17,064 nucleotides of DNA from Lachnospiraceae bacterium UBA3332 (GCA_002361095.1 DERU01000132.1:8410-25473); one strand, 5' to 3'; positions 1-7,489 are shown, counted from the stretch's first letter. Translations and numbers: made by a program. Notes: generated by a model not told the origin, from the sequence alone.

Positions 1-20
1 GCGCGGAAATGAGGTAAAAT

Positions 21-1013
21 ATGGCAGGGTTTACGGACATTATCGGGCAGGAACAAATTCGGGAGCATTTGCAGACGGCGCTTCGGACGAAACAGATTTC
101 CCATGCATATATCATTAACGGGGAGCGTAATTCGGGAAAAGAGTTCATCGCAAAAGTTTTCGCCATGGCGATGCAGTGTGAGAAAGGCGGGGAAGAGCCC
201 TGTCAGGAATGTCATTCCTGTAAGCAGGCGCTTTCGCGCAACCATCCGGATATCATCCGGCTGGTGCATGAAAAGCCAAATTCCATCGGTGTGGACGATA
301 TCCGGACGCAGATCAATCAGGATATAGGGATCAAGCCGTACCAGGGGCCATATAAGATTTACCTGATCAGCGAGGGGGAAAAGATGACCGTGCAGGCGCA
401 GAACTCGCTGCTCAAGACGCTGGAGGAGCCGCCCCAATACGGTGTGATCATTATCATGACAAGCAGTATCGAAACGCTGCTCCCCACGATTCTGAGCCGG
501 TGTGTGGTGCTTCATATGCGTCCGGTCAAGGACGAGGCGGTGCGCAAATATCTGATGGAAACGCTGCAGATTCCGGATTATAAAGCGGAGGTCTGCACCG
601 CCTTTGCGCGGGGCAATATCGGACGGGCGAAGCTTCTTGCCACCAGCGAGGAGTTTGAGAATGTGCGGGAAGAGGCGGTGACGCTGTTAAAATACATCAA
701 TGAGATGGAAATTTCGGAGATTGTGGCGGCGATCAGGAAAATTTCGGAGTATCAGCTGGATGTGAGCGACTATTTGGATATCCTTTCCATCTGGTACCGG
801 GATATTTTGATGTTCAAGGCATTGAATGACGCAAACCACTTGATTTTCCGGCAGGAAATACAGTATATTAAGAAGGTGGCCGACCGGAGTTCCTACGAGG
901 GCATCGAGACGATCCTGCGCGCCCTTGATAAGGCGAAGTCCAGACTGTCGGCGAATGTCAGTTTTGATTTGACGATGGAACTTCTGCTTTTGACCATACA
1001 GGAGAATTCCTAA
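21..1013 (+). CDS. holB: DNA polymerase III subunit delta prime (clamp-loader subunit)
   Basis: This is the clamp-loader subunit that works with tau/gamma and delta to open the sliding clamp during replication, and it acts in the cytoplasm. The 330-residue length fits the family. Seen in the sequence: an AAA+ domain in the first half, with a P-loop-like GERNSGKE at residues 34-41 in which the last Thr/Ser of the Walker A motif is Glu; a four-cysteine zinc module (Cys53, 61, 64, 67); LLKTLEEPP at 130-138; and an SRC motif at 159-161, typical of the gamma/delta prime family. Delta prime proteins are generally not ATPases, so the degenerate P-loop fits this subunit better than DnaX. The ATG at 21 has GAGGT at positions 11-15. 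The gene heads the holB-ricT-yabB block known from Bacillus. Its promoter lies outside the window. Confidence 0.95.
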   Translation: MAGFTDIIGQEQIREHLQTALRTKQISHAYIINGERNSGKEFIAKVFAMAMQCEKGGEEPCQECHSCKQALSRNHPDIIRLVHEKPNSIGVDDIRTQINQDIGIKPYQGPYKIYLISEGEKMTVQAQNSLLKTLEEPPQYGVIIIMTSSIETLLPTILSRCVVLHMRPVKDEAVRKYLMETLQIPDYKAEVCTAFARGNIGRAKLLATSEEFENVREEAVTLLKYINEMEISEIVAAIRKISEYQLDVSDYLDILSIWYRDILMFKALNDANHLIFRQEIQYIKKVADRSSYEGIETILRALDKAKSRLSANVSFDLTMELLLLTIQENS

Positions 1014-1022
1014 AGGATAGGC

Positions 1023-1058
1023 CCGGCCAAGGCCGGATGGCCTGCGGATATCCGCAGG
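1023..1058. repeat. Two tandem inverted repeats between holB and ricT
   Basis: The 62-bp gap holds CCGGCC-AA-GGCCGG (1023-1036), followed after 4 bases by the perfect 18-bp palindrome CCTGCGGATATCCGCAGG (1041-1058). The ricT ribosome binding site follows at 1061. No T-tract follows either element, so a classical terminator is unlikely. In RNA the second element could form a stem of about 7 bp just before the ricT Shine-Dalgarno sequence, or it could be a DNA binding site. The function is unknown. Confidence 0.7.
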
Positions 1059-1075
1059 CGGGAGGTTGACAGAGC

Positions 1076-1993
1076 ATGAAAGTAATTGGGGTGCGTTTTC
1101 GGACGGCGGGGAAGATTTATTATTTTGACCCGCTGCATTTTCAGGTAAAAAGGGGAGACCATGTGATCGTGGAGACGGCACGCGGTGTGGAGTACGGCAC
1201 TGTGGTGGGAGATATACGCGATGTGGAGGAGTCCAAGGTCGTGCAGCCTTTGAAGCCGGTGCTGCGTGTGGCGACGGAGCGCGACGACGAGCAGGAGGCG
1301 GGTAACAAAATCCGGGAAAAGGAGGCTTTCCGCATCTGCCAGGAAAAAATTGCCAAACATGGGCTGGAAATGAAACTCATTGATGCGGAATATACGTTTG
1401 ATAATAATAAGGTATTGTTTTACTTTACGGCGGACGGGCGTATTGATTTTCGGGAACTGGTAAAGGATTTGGCCAGTGTGTTTAAGACCAGAATTGAACT
1501 GCGCCAGATCGGGGTGCGGGATGAGACGAAGATTCTGGGCGGCGTGGGCATCTGCGGCAGGGTTTTATGCTGCCACAACCATCTGTCGGAGTTTATTCCG
1601 GTATCCATTAAGATGGCCAAAGAGCAGAACCTTTCCTTAAACCCCACTAAAATTTCCGGAGTGTGCGGCAGGCTGATGTGCTGCTTAAAGCATGAGGAGG
1701 AGACTTACGAGGATTTGAACCGCAGGCTCCCCAATGTGGGCGATTACGTGACCACGGACGACGGACTCAGGGGCGAGGTATCCTCCGTCAACGTACTGCG
1801 CCAGCTTGTCAAGGTGATTGTGGATGTGGACGACGAGAAAGAGATACACGAGTACCGGGTGGAACAGCTTCGGTTTAAGAGAAAGCATGGGCGCGCGCGC
1901 AGAAGCGAGAATGCGGACGAGAAAGATTTGCGGGAGTTGGAGATGCTGGAGAAGGAAGAAAAAAAGGCTGGAAAGTCCAAGCTGGATGATTAA
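1076..1993 (+). CDS. ricT: RicT/YaaT, PSP1-domain iron-sulfur regulatory protein
   Basis: RicT (YaaT in B. subtilis) is a member of the RicAFT complex, which carries [4Fe-4S] clusters and stimulates RNase Y-dependent mRNA processing and sporulation signalling; that role is known from Bacillus and inferred here. Seen in the sequence: 305 residues, a PSP1-type domain over roughly residues 60-150, then two C-X4-CC groups (Cys160, 165, 166 in GICGRVLCC and Cys197, 202, 203 in GVCGRLMCC), which are the family's cysteine signature. The C-terminal tail (about 265-305) is highly charged, rich in Arg, Lys and Glu, and probably disordered or helical. GGAGG at 1061-1065 precedes the ATG by 10 bases. It sits between holB and yabB as in Bacillus; yabA, which normally follows, is missing. 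Confidence 0.93.
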   Translation: MKVIGVRFRTAGKIYYFDPLHFQVKRGDHVIVETARGVEYGTVVGDIRDVEESKVVQPLKPVLRVATERDDEQEAGNKIREKEAFRICQEKIAKHGLEMKLIDAEYTFDNNKVLFYFTADGRIDFRELVKDLASVFKTRIELRQIGVRDETKILGGVGICGRVLCCHNHLSEFIPVSIKMAKEQNLSLNPTKISGVCGRLMCCLKHEEETYEDLNRRLPNVGDYVTTDDGLRGEVSSVNVLRQLVKVIVDVDDEKEIHEYRVEQLRFKRKHGRARRSENADEKDLRELEMLEKEEKKAGKSKLDD

Positions 1994-2010
1994 AGCCCGG
2001 GAGGATTTGC

Positions 2011-2802
2011 ATGGCTGACCGAGGAAAAGACGGGAAGCGCTTCGGCACATCTGCCGGGGAAGCGGGGGATCTGCGCAGCGGGGAGCGGCTGGATGACTTA
2101 CAGCGCAACGGATACCGGATTATCCAGAACCCGGGGAGATTTTGCTTTGGGATGGATGCGGTTTTGCTTTGCGGTTTTGCGAAAGACCGTATAAAGCCCA
2201 GGGCAACAGTACTGGATTTGGGAACCGGAACCGGAATTATCCCCCTTCTTTTGGCAGGCCGCACAAAAGCGTCCCGTCTGACAGGGCTGGAGATTTTGGA
2301 TGAGAGTGTGGACATGGCGCGGCGCAGTGTGGCGCTCAACGGTCTGCAGGGGAAAATTGATATTTTAAAGGGAGATATCAAAGAAGCAGGTGATCTTTTT
2401 GCGGCTGCTTCTTTTGACGTTGTGACGAGCAATCCTCCGTATATGATTCGACAGCACGGATTGGCCAATCCGGAAGAACCAAAGGCGGTCGCCCGACATG
2501 AGATTTTGTGTACGCTGGAGGATGTGGTACATGCCGCAGCCAAACTGCTGGTTTGCGGAGGCAGCTTTTTTATGGTACACAGGCCTTTTCGGCTGGCGGA
2601 AATTATGGTGACGCTGTCAGGCTGCGGGTTAGAGCCCAAGCGGATGCAATTGGTGTACCCGTTTGCAGATAAGGAACCGAATATGGTGCTTGTGCAGGCC
2701 GTGCGGGGAGGAAAACCCAGGCTGCAGGTGGAAAAGCCGCTGGTCATTTATGAAAGGCCGGGGGTGTATACGGAAGAAATTGACCGGATTTACGGATATT
2801 AG
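2011..2802 (+). CDS. trmN6: tRNA1(Val) (adenine(37)-N6)-methyltransferase, YabB/TrmN6 family
   Basis: This is a predicted SAM-dependent N6-adenine methyltransferase acting on A37 of tRNA1(Val); the substrate is inferred from the YfiC/YabB family. Seen in the sequence: the family-typical start of the fold, RLDDLQRNGYRIIQNP followed by FCFGMDAVLL (residues 26-53), the SAM-binding motif LDLGTGTG (68-75), the acidic E94 after the second strand, and the catalytic NPPY (141-144) of N6-adenine and glutamine methyltransferases. The chosen ATG has GGGAGG at 1999-2004, giving 263 residues with a polar N-terminal extension of about 25 residues before the conserved part. The gene starts 17 bases after ricT, so the two are probably cotranscribed. 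In Bacillus the next gene is the GIY-YIG gene yazA, which is absent here. Confidence 0.88.
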   Translation: MADRGKDGKRFGTSAGEAGDLRSGERLDDLQRNGYRIIQNPGRFCFGMDAVLLCGFAKDRIKPRATVLDLGTGTGIIPLLLAGRTKASRLTGLEILDESVDMARRSVALNGLQGKIDILKGDIKEAGDLFAAASFDVVTSNPPYMIRQHGLANPEEPKAVARHEILCTLEDVVHAAAKLLVCGGSFFMVHRPFRLAEIMVTLSGCGLEPKRMQLVYPFADKEPNMVLVQAVRGGKPRLQVEKPLVIYERPGVYTEEIDRIYGY

Positions 2803-2808
2803 GATATT

Positions 2809-2913
2809 ACGGTAACCGTTTATACAGGTCTGCGCATCTGGTGCGCAGACCGAGAGAAAACGTGGTGGCAGCAGGTATCCGCCCCATCGCGCGGCAATTT
2901 TAATGGGCGGATA
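2809..2913. repeat. Cluster of three inverted repeats between trmN6 and the lipoprotein gene
   Basis: Three inverted repeats lie in the 129-bp gap. ACGGT-A-ACCGT is at 2809-2819. A perfect 10-bp stem GGTCTGCGCA (2827-2836) / TGCGCAGACC (2842-2851) has a 5-base loop. A 9-bp stem TATCCGCCC (2876-2884) / GGGCGGATA (2905-2913) has a 20-base loop and can gain two more pairs past a bulged C. The second is followed by GAGAGAAAA rather than a T-run, so it does not look like a complete intrinsic terminator. The third ends 8 bases before the Shine-Dalgarno site of the next gene and could affect its translation. Confidence 0.7.
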
Positions 2914-2921
2914 TGTTACAT

Positions 2922-2926
2922 GGAGG
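2922..2926 (+). promoter_or_regulatory. Ribosome binding site deciding the lipoprotein start
   Basis: GGAGG lies 5 bases before the ATG at 2932. An in-frame ATG at 2920 overlaps this site and cannot be served by it. Starting at 2932 also gives a textbook MKKR lipoprotein signal. Confidence 0.8.
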
Positions 2927-2931
2927 TTGGG

Positions 2932-4449
2932 ATGAAAAAGAGGCTGGCATGGTTAACGGCTGTGATTTTGTTTTTGTCGGTGGCAGGGTGTAAAGAAGCG
3001 ATGCAGGTGGTTTCGCGGGAGGCGGCAGAGACGAAGGACAATGTTTCGGCGGCGCAGGAGGACGGAGGACAGAGCGGCCCTGCAGCGCAGGAAACCGATG
3101 GGACGCAGGACGGGTCCGGGACATCGGGACAGGAGGAAGCGCAGGAGGACGCTGCGGCACCCGGGCCGGACGGAGAAAAACGGGAAGAAGGCAATGAACA
3201 AAACCTACAGGAAACGGTGCAGGAGCAAGACACAGGGATCCAGCGGCCGAAAGTCCGCGGGATTTACGTGACCGGCCCGATGGCAGGGACAGCCAACATG
3301 GATAACCTGATCGCCCTGGTGGAACGGACCGAATTAAACGCCATGGTGATAGACATCAAAAATGACGAGGGATATGTGACCTGCGACATGGGCGCGCCCA
3401 CCGCCGGCGAAATCGGCTCGGTCAAGCGGTATGTCAGGGACATGCCGGAACTGGTGCGTAAGTGTAAAGAGAAAGGTATTTATCTGATTGCCCGGATTGT
3501 GGCGTTTAAGGATCCTTATCTGGCCGAGGCAAAACCGGAATGGAGCCTGCACAATGCCGACGGTACGATTTTTAGGGATAAAAGCGGACAGGCATGGGTC
3601 AACCCTTATGAAGAGCGGATTTGGGAATATCTGCTGGAGATCGCGGAGGGGGCCGTAAACCTTGGGTTTGACGAGGTACAGTTTGATTATATCCGGTTTT
3701 CTACGGACAGAGGAATGAAACAGGTAGATTTCGGCGCGCAGGCGGAGGGAAAAGAAAAAACGGAAGTGATCACCGGGTTTGCGCAATATGCTGCGCAGCG
3801 TTTACATAAAGTGGGGGCGGCGGTATCTGCAGACGTTTATGGCGTTGTGATTGATTCCGCGCTGGATCAGCAGATTGTGGGACAGGACTATTTGGCCCTG
3901 GCGCAGCACTTGGATTATTTGAGCCCGATGGTGTATCCGTCCCACTACGGGCCTTATAACTACAATATACCGGTACCCGACGCACAGCCTTATCAGACTG
4001 TGCTGGCGGCGATGCAGGCGTCCAAAAAGGTGTTGGCTGGGGTAATGGAGCCGGACGGGACGGCGTACACGGATGAAAGCCAGGTTCAAGGTACGGTTTC
4101 CGGAAATGATTTGGGGCCGGACAGGGCGCAAACGGCGGCGCTGCCGGAGGTTTTGGGAGAAGCCCAAAACGCAGGGGATTTGGGGAAAGAAGAGATTGCC
4201 GGACTGACGCCGCTTCCCGGAGTGCGTGCGGATGTGCGGCCATGGCTGCAGGATTTTACGGCCACATGGGTGAAGGGGCATATCCAATACGGGCCGCAGC
4301 AAATCCGGGAGCAGATACAGGCGGTATATGATGCGGGTTATGAGGAATGGATTCTCTGGAATGCGGCCAACCGTTATACAGAAGGGGGACTGCACAGCGC
4401 AGAATGGACGGCGCACAGGGAACGGGTAGAGGGAACGGTTGGAAATTAA
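2932..4449 (+). CDS. Lipoprotein with a DUF4015-type putative glycoside hydrolase domain
   Basis: This is an exported, lipid-anchored protein with a TIM-barrel-like putative glycosyl hydrolase domain; its substrate is unknown. Seen in the sequence: a signal peptide MKKRLAWLTAVILFLSVAGC ending in the lipobox VAGC (Cys20); an acidic, Gln/Glu/Gly/Ala-rich linker over about residues 21-105; then the domain from about 107 (KVRGIYVTG), with LNAMVIDIKNDEGYV, GFDEVQFDYIRF (245-256), VSADVYG (298-304), LDYLSPMVYPSHYG (327-340) and RPWLQDFTATW (436-446). These are the strand and acidic motifs I associate with DUF4015 proteins of Clostridia. A stretch at about residues 372-434, rich in Gly, Asp, Thr and Ala, looks like an insertion before the last barrel strands. 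The gene interrupts the yabB-rsmI neighbourhood. Catalytic activity is not proven by sequence alone. Confidence 0.8.
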   Translation: MKKRLAWLTAVILFLSVAGCKEAMQVVSREAAETKDNVSAAQEDGGQSGPAAQETDGTQDGSGTSGQEEAQEDAAAPGPDGEKREEGNEQNLQETVQEQDTGIQRPKVRGIYVTGPMAGTANMDNLIALVERTELNAMVIDIKNDEGYVTCDMGAPTAGEIGSVKRYVRDMPELVRKCKEKGIYLIARIVAFKDPYLAEAKPEWSLHNADGTIFRDKSGQAWVNPYEERIWEYLLEIAEGAVNLGFDEVQFDYIRFSTDRGMKQVDFGAQAEGKEKTEVITGFAQYAAQRLHKVGAAVSADVYGVVIDSALDQQIVGQDYLALAQHLDYLSPMVYPSHYGPYNYNIPVPDAQPYQTVLAAMQASKKVLAGVMEPDGTAYTDESQVQGTVSGNDLGPDRAQTAALPEVLGEAQNAGDLGKEEIAGLTPLPGVRADVRPWLQDFTATWVKGHIQYGPQQIREQIQAVYDAGYEEWILWNAANRYTEGGLHSAEWTAHRERVEGTVGN

Positions 4450-4527
4450 AATTCCGGGTTTGTAGGATTGCACGTGTGCGGCATCCAAAGGTTTCATATC
4501 CGGAAAAAACGAAAAGCGGGGATAAGG

Positions 4528-5373
4528 ATGACGGGAATTTTGTATTTATGTGCGACGCCTATCGGAAATTTACAGGACATGACGATGCGCGTTGTGGAAA
4601 CGCTGGGCAGTGTGGATTTAATCGCGGCGGAGGATACCCGCAACAGTATTAAACTTTTAAATCATTTCGGGATCCGTACCCCCATGACCAGCTACCATGA
4701 ACATAATAAAGTGGAAAAGGCGCAGGCTTTGGTGGCGCAGCTGCGGGAGGGGAAAAACGTGGCGCTGGTGACGGATGCGGGCACTCCCGCCATATCGGAT
4801 CCCGGCGAAACGCTGGTGAAAATGTGTCAGGAAGCCGGAATCCGGGTGACAAGCCTTCCGGGAGCCTGTGCCTGCATCACGGCGCTTACCTTGTCCGGCC
4901 TGTCCTCCAGAAGATTTTGTTTTGAGGGATTTTTGCCTTCCGATAAAAAGGAAAAGGCGGAGGTCCTGGAGGAATGCCGGGAGGAGTCCAGGACCATGAT
5001 TTTTTATGAAGCCCCGCACCGGCTGAAACGCACACTGCAGGAATTGTATGGGGTTCTGGGGGAGCGGCGGCTTGCCGTTTGCCGGGAACTGACAAAAAAA
5101 TTTGAGGAAGTTTGGCCCACCACGCTGGAGGGGGCGGTTTCTTATTACAGGGAGAAGGAACCGCGCGGGGAGTATGTGCTGGTCGTGGAAGGCAGGGACC
5201 GGGAGCGGAAAAAGAAGGAGAGGCAGGCGGAATGGAAATCCCTGTCTGTGGCCGAACATGTACGGCTGTACGAGCAGCAGGGTATGGAGCGCAAAGAGGC
5301 GATGAAACAGGCCGCAAAGGACCGGGGGGTCGGCAGACGGGAAATTTACCAAAGCCTGTTGGAGGAGCCCTGA
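4528..5373 (+). CDS. rsmI: 16S rRNA (cytidine(1402)-2'-O)-methyltransferase
   Basis: RsmI methylates the 2'-O of C1402 in the 16S rRNA decoding centre using SAM; it belongs to the tetrapyrrole-methylase fold family. Seen in the sequence: ATPIGNLQDMT (9-19), AAEDTRNS (33-40), the family block VTDAGTPAISDPG (81-93), LPGACACITAL (110-120), FEGFLP (132-137) and IFYEAPHRL (158-166), then a C-terminal basic region. The start at 4528 gives 281 residues, the usual length. An in-frame ATG at 4468 would add 20 unconserved residues and was rejected. The ribosome binding site is only fair (GGGGATAAGG just upstream). The gene lies 78 bases after the lipoprotein gene with no terminator seen between, so it may be cotranscribed. 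In B. subtilis this gene (yabC) closes the same cluster. Confidence 0.95.
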   Translation: MTGILYLCATPIGNLQDMTMRVVETLGSVDLIAAEDTRNSIKLLNHFGIRTPMTSYHEHNKVEKAQALVAQLREGKNVALVTDAGTPAISDPGETLVKMCQEAGIRVTSLPGACACITALTLSGLSSRRFCFEGFLPSDKKEKAEVLEECREESRTMIFYEAPHRLKRTLQELYGVLGERRLAVCRELTKKFEEVWPTTLEGAVSYYREKEPRGEYVLVVEGRDRERKKKERQAEWKSLSVAEHVRLYEQQGMERKEAMKQAAKDRGVGRREIYQSLLEEP

Positions 5374-5532
5374 CAGATGCGGACGATATGGCCGGATTTG
5401 GGGGATTTCTCCGTTTTGGATATGGCTTCCGGAAAATGTCCGTCCGCGCCCTCCGGTCTGGCACAAACCCTTCCCCACCCCGTGAAAAGTAACGGTTGTA
5501 ATACTTTTTATTTTGAAAACCATGCAAAACAG

Positions 5533-5561
5533 TTGACAATCGGTATGGCAGATAATATACT
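5533..5561 (+). promoter_or_regulatory. Sigma-A type promoter of acpP
   Basis: TTGACA (5533-5538), a 17-bp spacer and TATACT (5556-5561) make a near-consensus housekeeping promoter. The expected transcript start is near 5568, giving a leader of about 46 bases. The 9-mer GTTGACAAT occurs at 5532 and again at 5565, 33 bp apart; the second copy has no matching -10 box. Confidence 0.85.
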
Positions 5562-5613
5562 CTTGTTGACAATGCACGTAATAAAATTTGCGGGAAAGGA
5601 GATGAGTATAAGA

Positions 5614-5847
5614 ATGTTGGAAAAAATAGCAGATATTATTCGTGAGCAGCTGAATCTGGAAGATGTTGAGATCACGGAAGATACTTCTTTTAAAGACGAT
5701 CTTCAGGCAGATTCCCTGGATCTTTTTGAACTTGTTATGGCTTTTGAAGAAGAATATGGCATTGAGATTCCTTCTGAAGATCTGGAGAAATTCTCCACAG
5801 TCGGTGACATTATGGAGTATATCAAAGCACAGGATCTGGATGTATAA
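5614..5847 (+). CDS. acpP: Acyl carrier protein
   Basis: ACP carries growing acyl chains on a 4'-phosphopantetheine arm for fatty acid and phospholipid synthesis in the cytoplasm. Seen in the sequence: 77 residues, strongly acidic, with the DSL motif (33-35) whose Ser34 is the phosphopantetheine site, followed by the helix II sequence ELVMAFEEEYGIEIP (39-53) and the C-terminal VGDIMEYI helix. The start chosen is ATG 5614 (MLEKIADII), served by AAAGGAG at 5595-5601 at a rather long spacing of 12 bases. The in-frame ATG at 5602 directly abuts that site and would add only MSIR. The gene has its own promoter and terminator and is not next to plsX, fabF or rnc, which often flank acpP. A specialised ACP cannot be excluded, but conservation is good. 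Confidence 0.93.
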   Translation: MLEKIADIIREQLNLEDVEITEDTSFKDDLQADSLDLFELVMAFEEEYGIEIPSEDLEKFSTVGDIMEYIKAQDLDV

Positions 5848-5878
5848 GAAAGATGTGCCGTATATCATAGAGGCAATG

Positions 5879-5909
5879 AAAGAGGTTCCCGGCGGGGGAA
5901 CCTCTTTTT
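5879..5909 (+). terminator. Intrinsic terminator after acpP
   Basis: AGAGGTTCCC (5881-5890) pairs perfectly with GGGAACCTCT (5896-5905) across a 5-base loop. Two A-T pairs extend the stem, and TTTTT (5905-5909) follows. It lies 31 bases after the acpP stop and 12 bases before the stop of the convergent htrA gene. On the other strand the hairpin is followed by a weaker T-poor stretch, so termination of htrA there is possible but less certain. Confidence 0.92.
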
Positions 5910-5921
5910 GGATATTTATGG

Positions 5922-7385
5922 TCACCAATGGATGTTAAAGTCCGGGACGGCAGTTTCGGTTTCCGGCTGTGCGCTTTCTTTGGCAGCGGGAGCCTGCCCT
6001 AAGGTGACGGATACGGTTTTATCCACATATCCGCCGGAACCGGGCACTTTGAGGGCAAGTTCCACAGTTTCGCCTGCGGCATAGTATTGCAGCCTTTCTT
6101 TTAACTCCTCAATACCCGTGACGGATTTGCCGTCAAAACCGACAATCACCTCACCTTTTTGGAGGCCTGCCGCTTCGGCCGCTCCTCCTTCGGTAATTTC
6201 CGCAATGTAAGCGCCCACAGGAATGCCGTAGGCCTGGTTGACGCTTGCGTCTACGGAAATACCGGAGATACCGATGCTGCCTCTTTTTTCTGCCGCGACA
6301 ACGGTGCGGGTGGTTTCGTTCATCAGAGTCTCGATGATATCGGAAACCCTGGAGACAGGGATGGCATATCCCATTCCTTCAATGTTGGAGCCGCCTATTT
6401 TGGCGGAGTTTATGCCTACGACCTCGCCGTTCATATTGACAAGGGCGCCGCCGCTGTTGCCGGGGTTAATGGCGGCGTCGGTCTGGATATAGAAAGGGGC
6501 ATCATCCGTGTCAGCCGCTGTGCCGGTGAAGGTCTGTTCTGTCTGAATGGTGCGGTTGGTGGCGCTCACAATGCCGGTGGTGACGGACTGGCCGTATCCC
6601 AAAGCGTTTCCGATTGCCACAACCTGCTCACCGACCCTGAGCGCATTGGAGTCGCCGATGGAGGCCACTTTAATCTGCGACATCGTGTCGGAGGAGATAC
6701 TCTCCAGCGGAATGGCGATGACGGCAAGGTCGTTACCGGGATCCGTGCCTTTTACGTTGGCTTCGTAAGCTTCATTGTCAATGAAACAGGCGGAGATGGT
6801 TTTTGCGTTCTCAATGACATGGTAGTTGGTGGCAATCAGCAATTCCTCCGCGTTCTGTCCGATGATAAAGCCGGATCCGGCGCTTTCGGTTTCCAATGTC
6901 TGCGACTGTGTCCCGCGGCCAAAAAAGCTGAAATAATTCTGGATTTCCTGCACGGAACGGTTGGTGATGGAAACGATGGACGGCATTACGGAAGCCGCAA
7001 TATCGGATACATCCAGACTTCCTTTGGCGGCAGTACTCCCGGAAGGGGAAAGCGTCTGCAAAACGCTCCGCTCCGGATTTGCGGGACTGCCGGATGCGTT
7101 GGGTACGGAGGCGCTGCTGCCGGATTCTGCGTTGGCGTTGGCATTGGTGTTTGCGGCGGGGGCGTACCCGGTCAGGGTATTGACAGCCTGGAAAGTTCCG
7201 GCCGCCACCGAGCCGAACAAAACCGCGCTGAGCGTGATCGCGCCGATCTTTTTCACTGTCCGGGCCGTCCTGCCGTCTTTCCTGCGTTTGCGGGGGCCGG
7301 AAGTCTCCGGAATGTTTTGCAGGCTGCCGGGGGTGTTGTATGCATAACTCTGGTTGGTGTTTTCGTAGTTGTTAAATTCTGTCAT
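5922..7385 (-). CDS. htrA: Membrane-anchored HtrA/DegP-type serine protease with PDZ domain
   Basis: HtrA proteases degrade or refold damaged proteins at the outer face of the membrane. Seen in the sequence (487 residues from the chosen start): a short cytoplasmic N-terminus with a basic patch PRKRRK (31-36), one membrane segment at about 48-66, a low-complexity Asn/Ala/Ser/Gly linker to about 120, a trypsin-like domain with the catalytic triad His189 (TNYHV), Asp219 (GNDLAV) and Ser311 (GNSGG), then one PDZ domain at about 370-465 and a short tail. The start at 7385 (MTEFNNYE) follows GAGGAG by 4 bases. A longer frame starting at 7424 would add MEEIESRAEMRRK but has no comparable site. The gene converges on acpP and diverges from the pfkB-family gene across a gap with a phased repeat array. 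Confidence 0.95.
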   Translation of the reverse strand: MTEFNNYENTNQSYAYNTPGSLQNIPETSGPRKRRKDGRTARTVKKIGAITLSAVLFGSVAAGTFQAVNTLTGYAPAANTNANANAESGSSASVPNASGSPANPERSVLQTLSPSGSTAAKGSLDVSDIAASVMPSIVSITNRSVQEIQNYFSFFGRGTQSQTLETESAGSGFIIGQNAEELLIATNYHVIENAKTISACFIDNEAYEANVKGTDPGNDLAVIAIPLESISSDTMSQIKVASIGDSNALRVGEQVVAIGNALGYGQSVTTGIVSATNRTIQTEQTFTGTAADTDDAPFYIQTDAAINPGNSGGALVNMNGEVVGINSAKIGGSNIEGMGYAIPVSRVSDIIETLMNETTRTVVAAEKRGSIGISGISVDASVNQAYGIPVGAYIAEITEGGAAEAAGLQKGEVIVGFDGKSVTGIEELKERLQYYAAGETVELALKVPGSGGYVDKTVSVTLGQAPAAKESAQPETETAVPDFNIHW

Positions 7386-7389
7386 TTTT

Positions 7390-7395
7390 CTCCTC
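7390..7395 (-). promoter_or_regulatory. Ribosome binding site deciding the htrA start
   Basis: On the - strand GAGGAG is followed by AAAA and then ATG (7385-7383). This favours the start at 7385 over the in-frame ATGs at 7424 and 7397. Confidence 0.8.
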
Positions 7396-7444
7396 ATTTC
7401 TGCGCGGCTCTCTATTTCTTCCAAGCCTGCGGATGCCGCGCGTA

Positions 7445-7456
7445 CACAAGCTTGTG
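7445..7456. repeat. Short palindrome in the htrA leader
   Basis: CACAAGCTTGTG is a perfect 12-bp palindrome. It would lie in the 5' leader of htrA if transcription starts near 7484. It could be an operator or a small hairpin, or may be incidental. The rest of the 303-bp gap holds the repeat array at 7505-7593 and no other clear element. Confidence 0.4.
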
Positions 7457-7489
7457 GATTGCAAATTATTTTTTTGTTTTCATGGGTAC

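Noticed and set aside
1..20. Possible last codons of an upstream gene (TGA at 10-12)
   Set aside because: With only 12 bases the frame cannot be established; the segment is explained by the holB leader and ribosome binding site.
5566..5571. Second TTGACA downstream of the acpP promoter
   Set aside because: There is no -10-like sequence 16-18 bp downstream (TGCGGG stands there), so it is not a second promoter on its own.
4657..5928. Open frame of about 423 codons on the - strand opposite rsmI and acpP
   Set aside because: It runs across two well-supported genes, a promoter and a terminator, and shows no domain.
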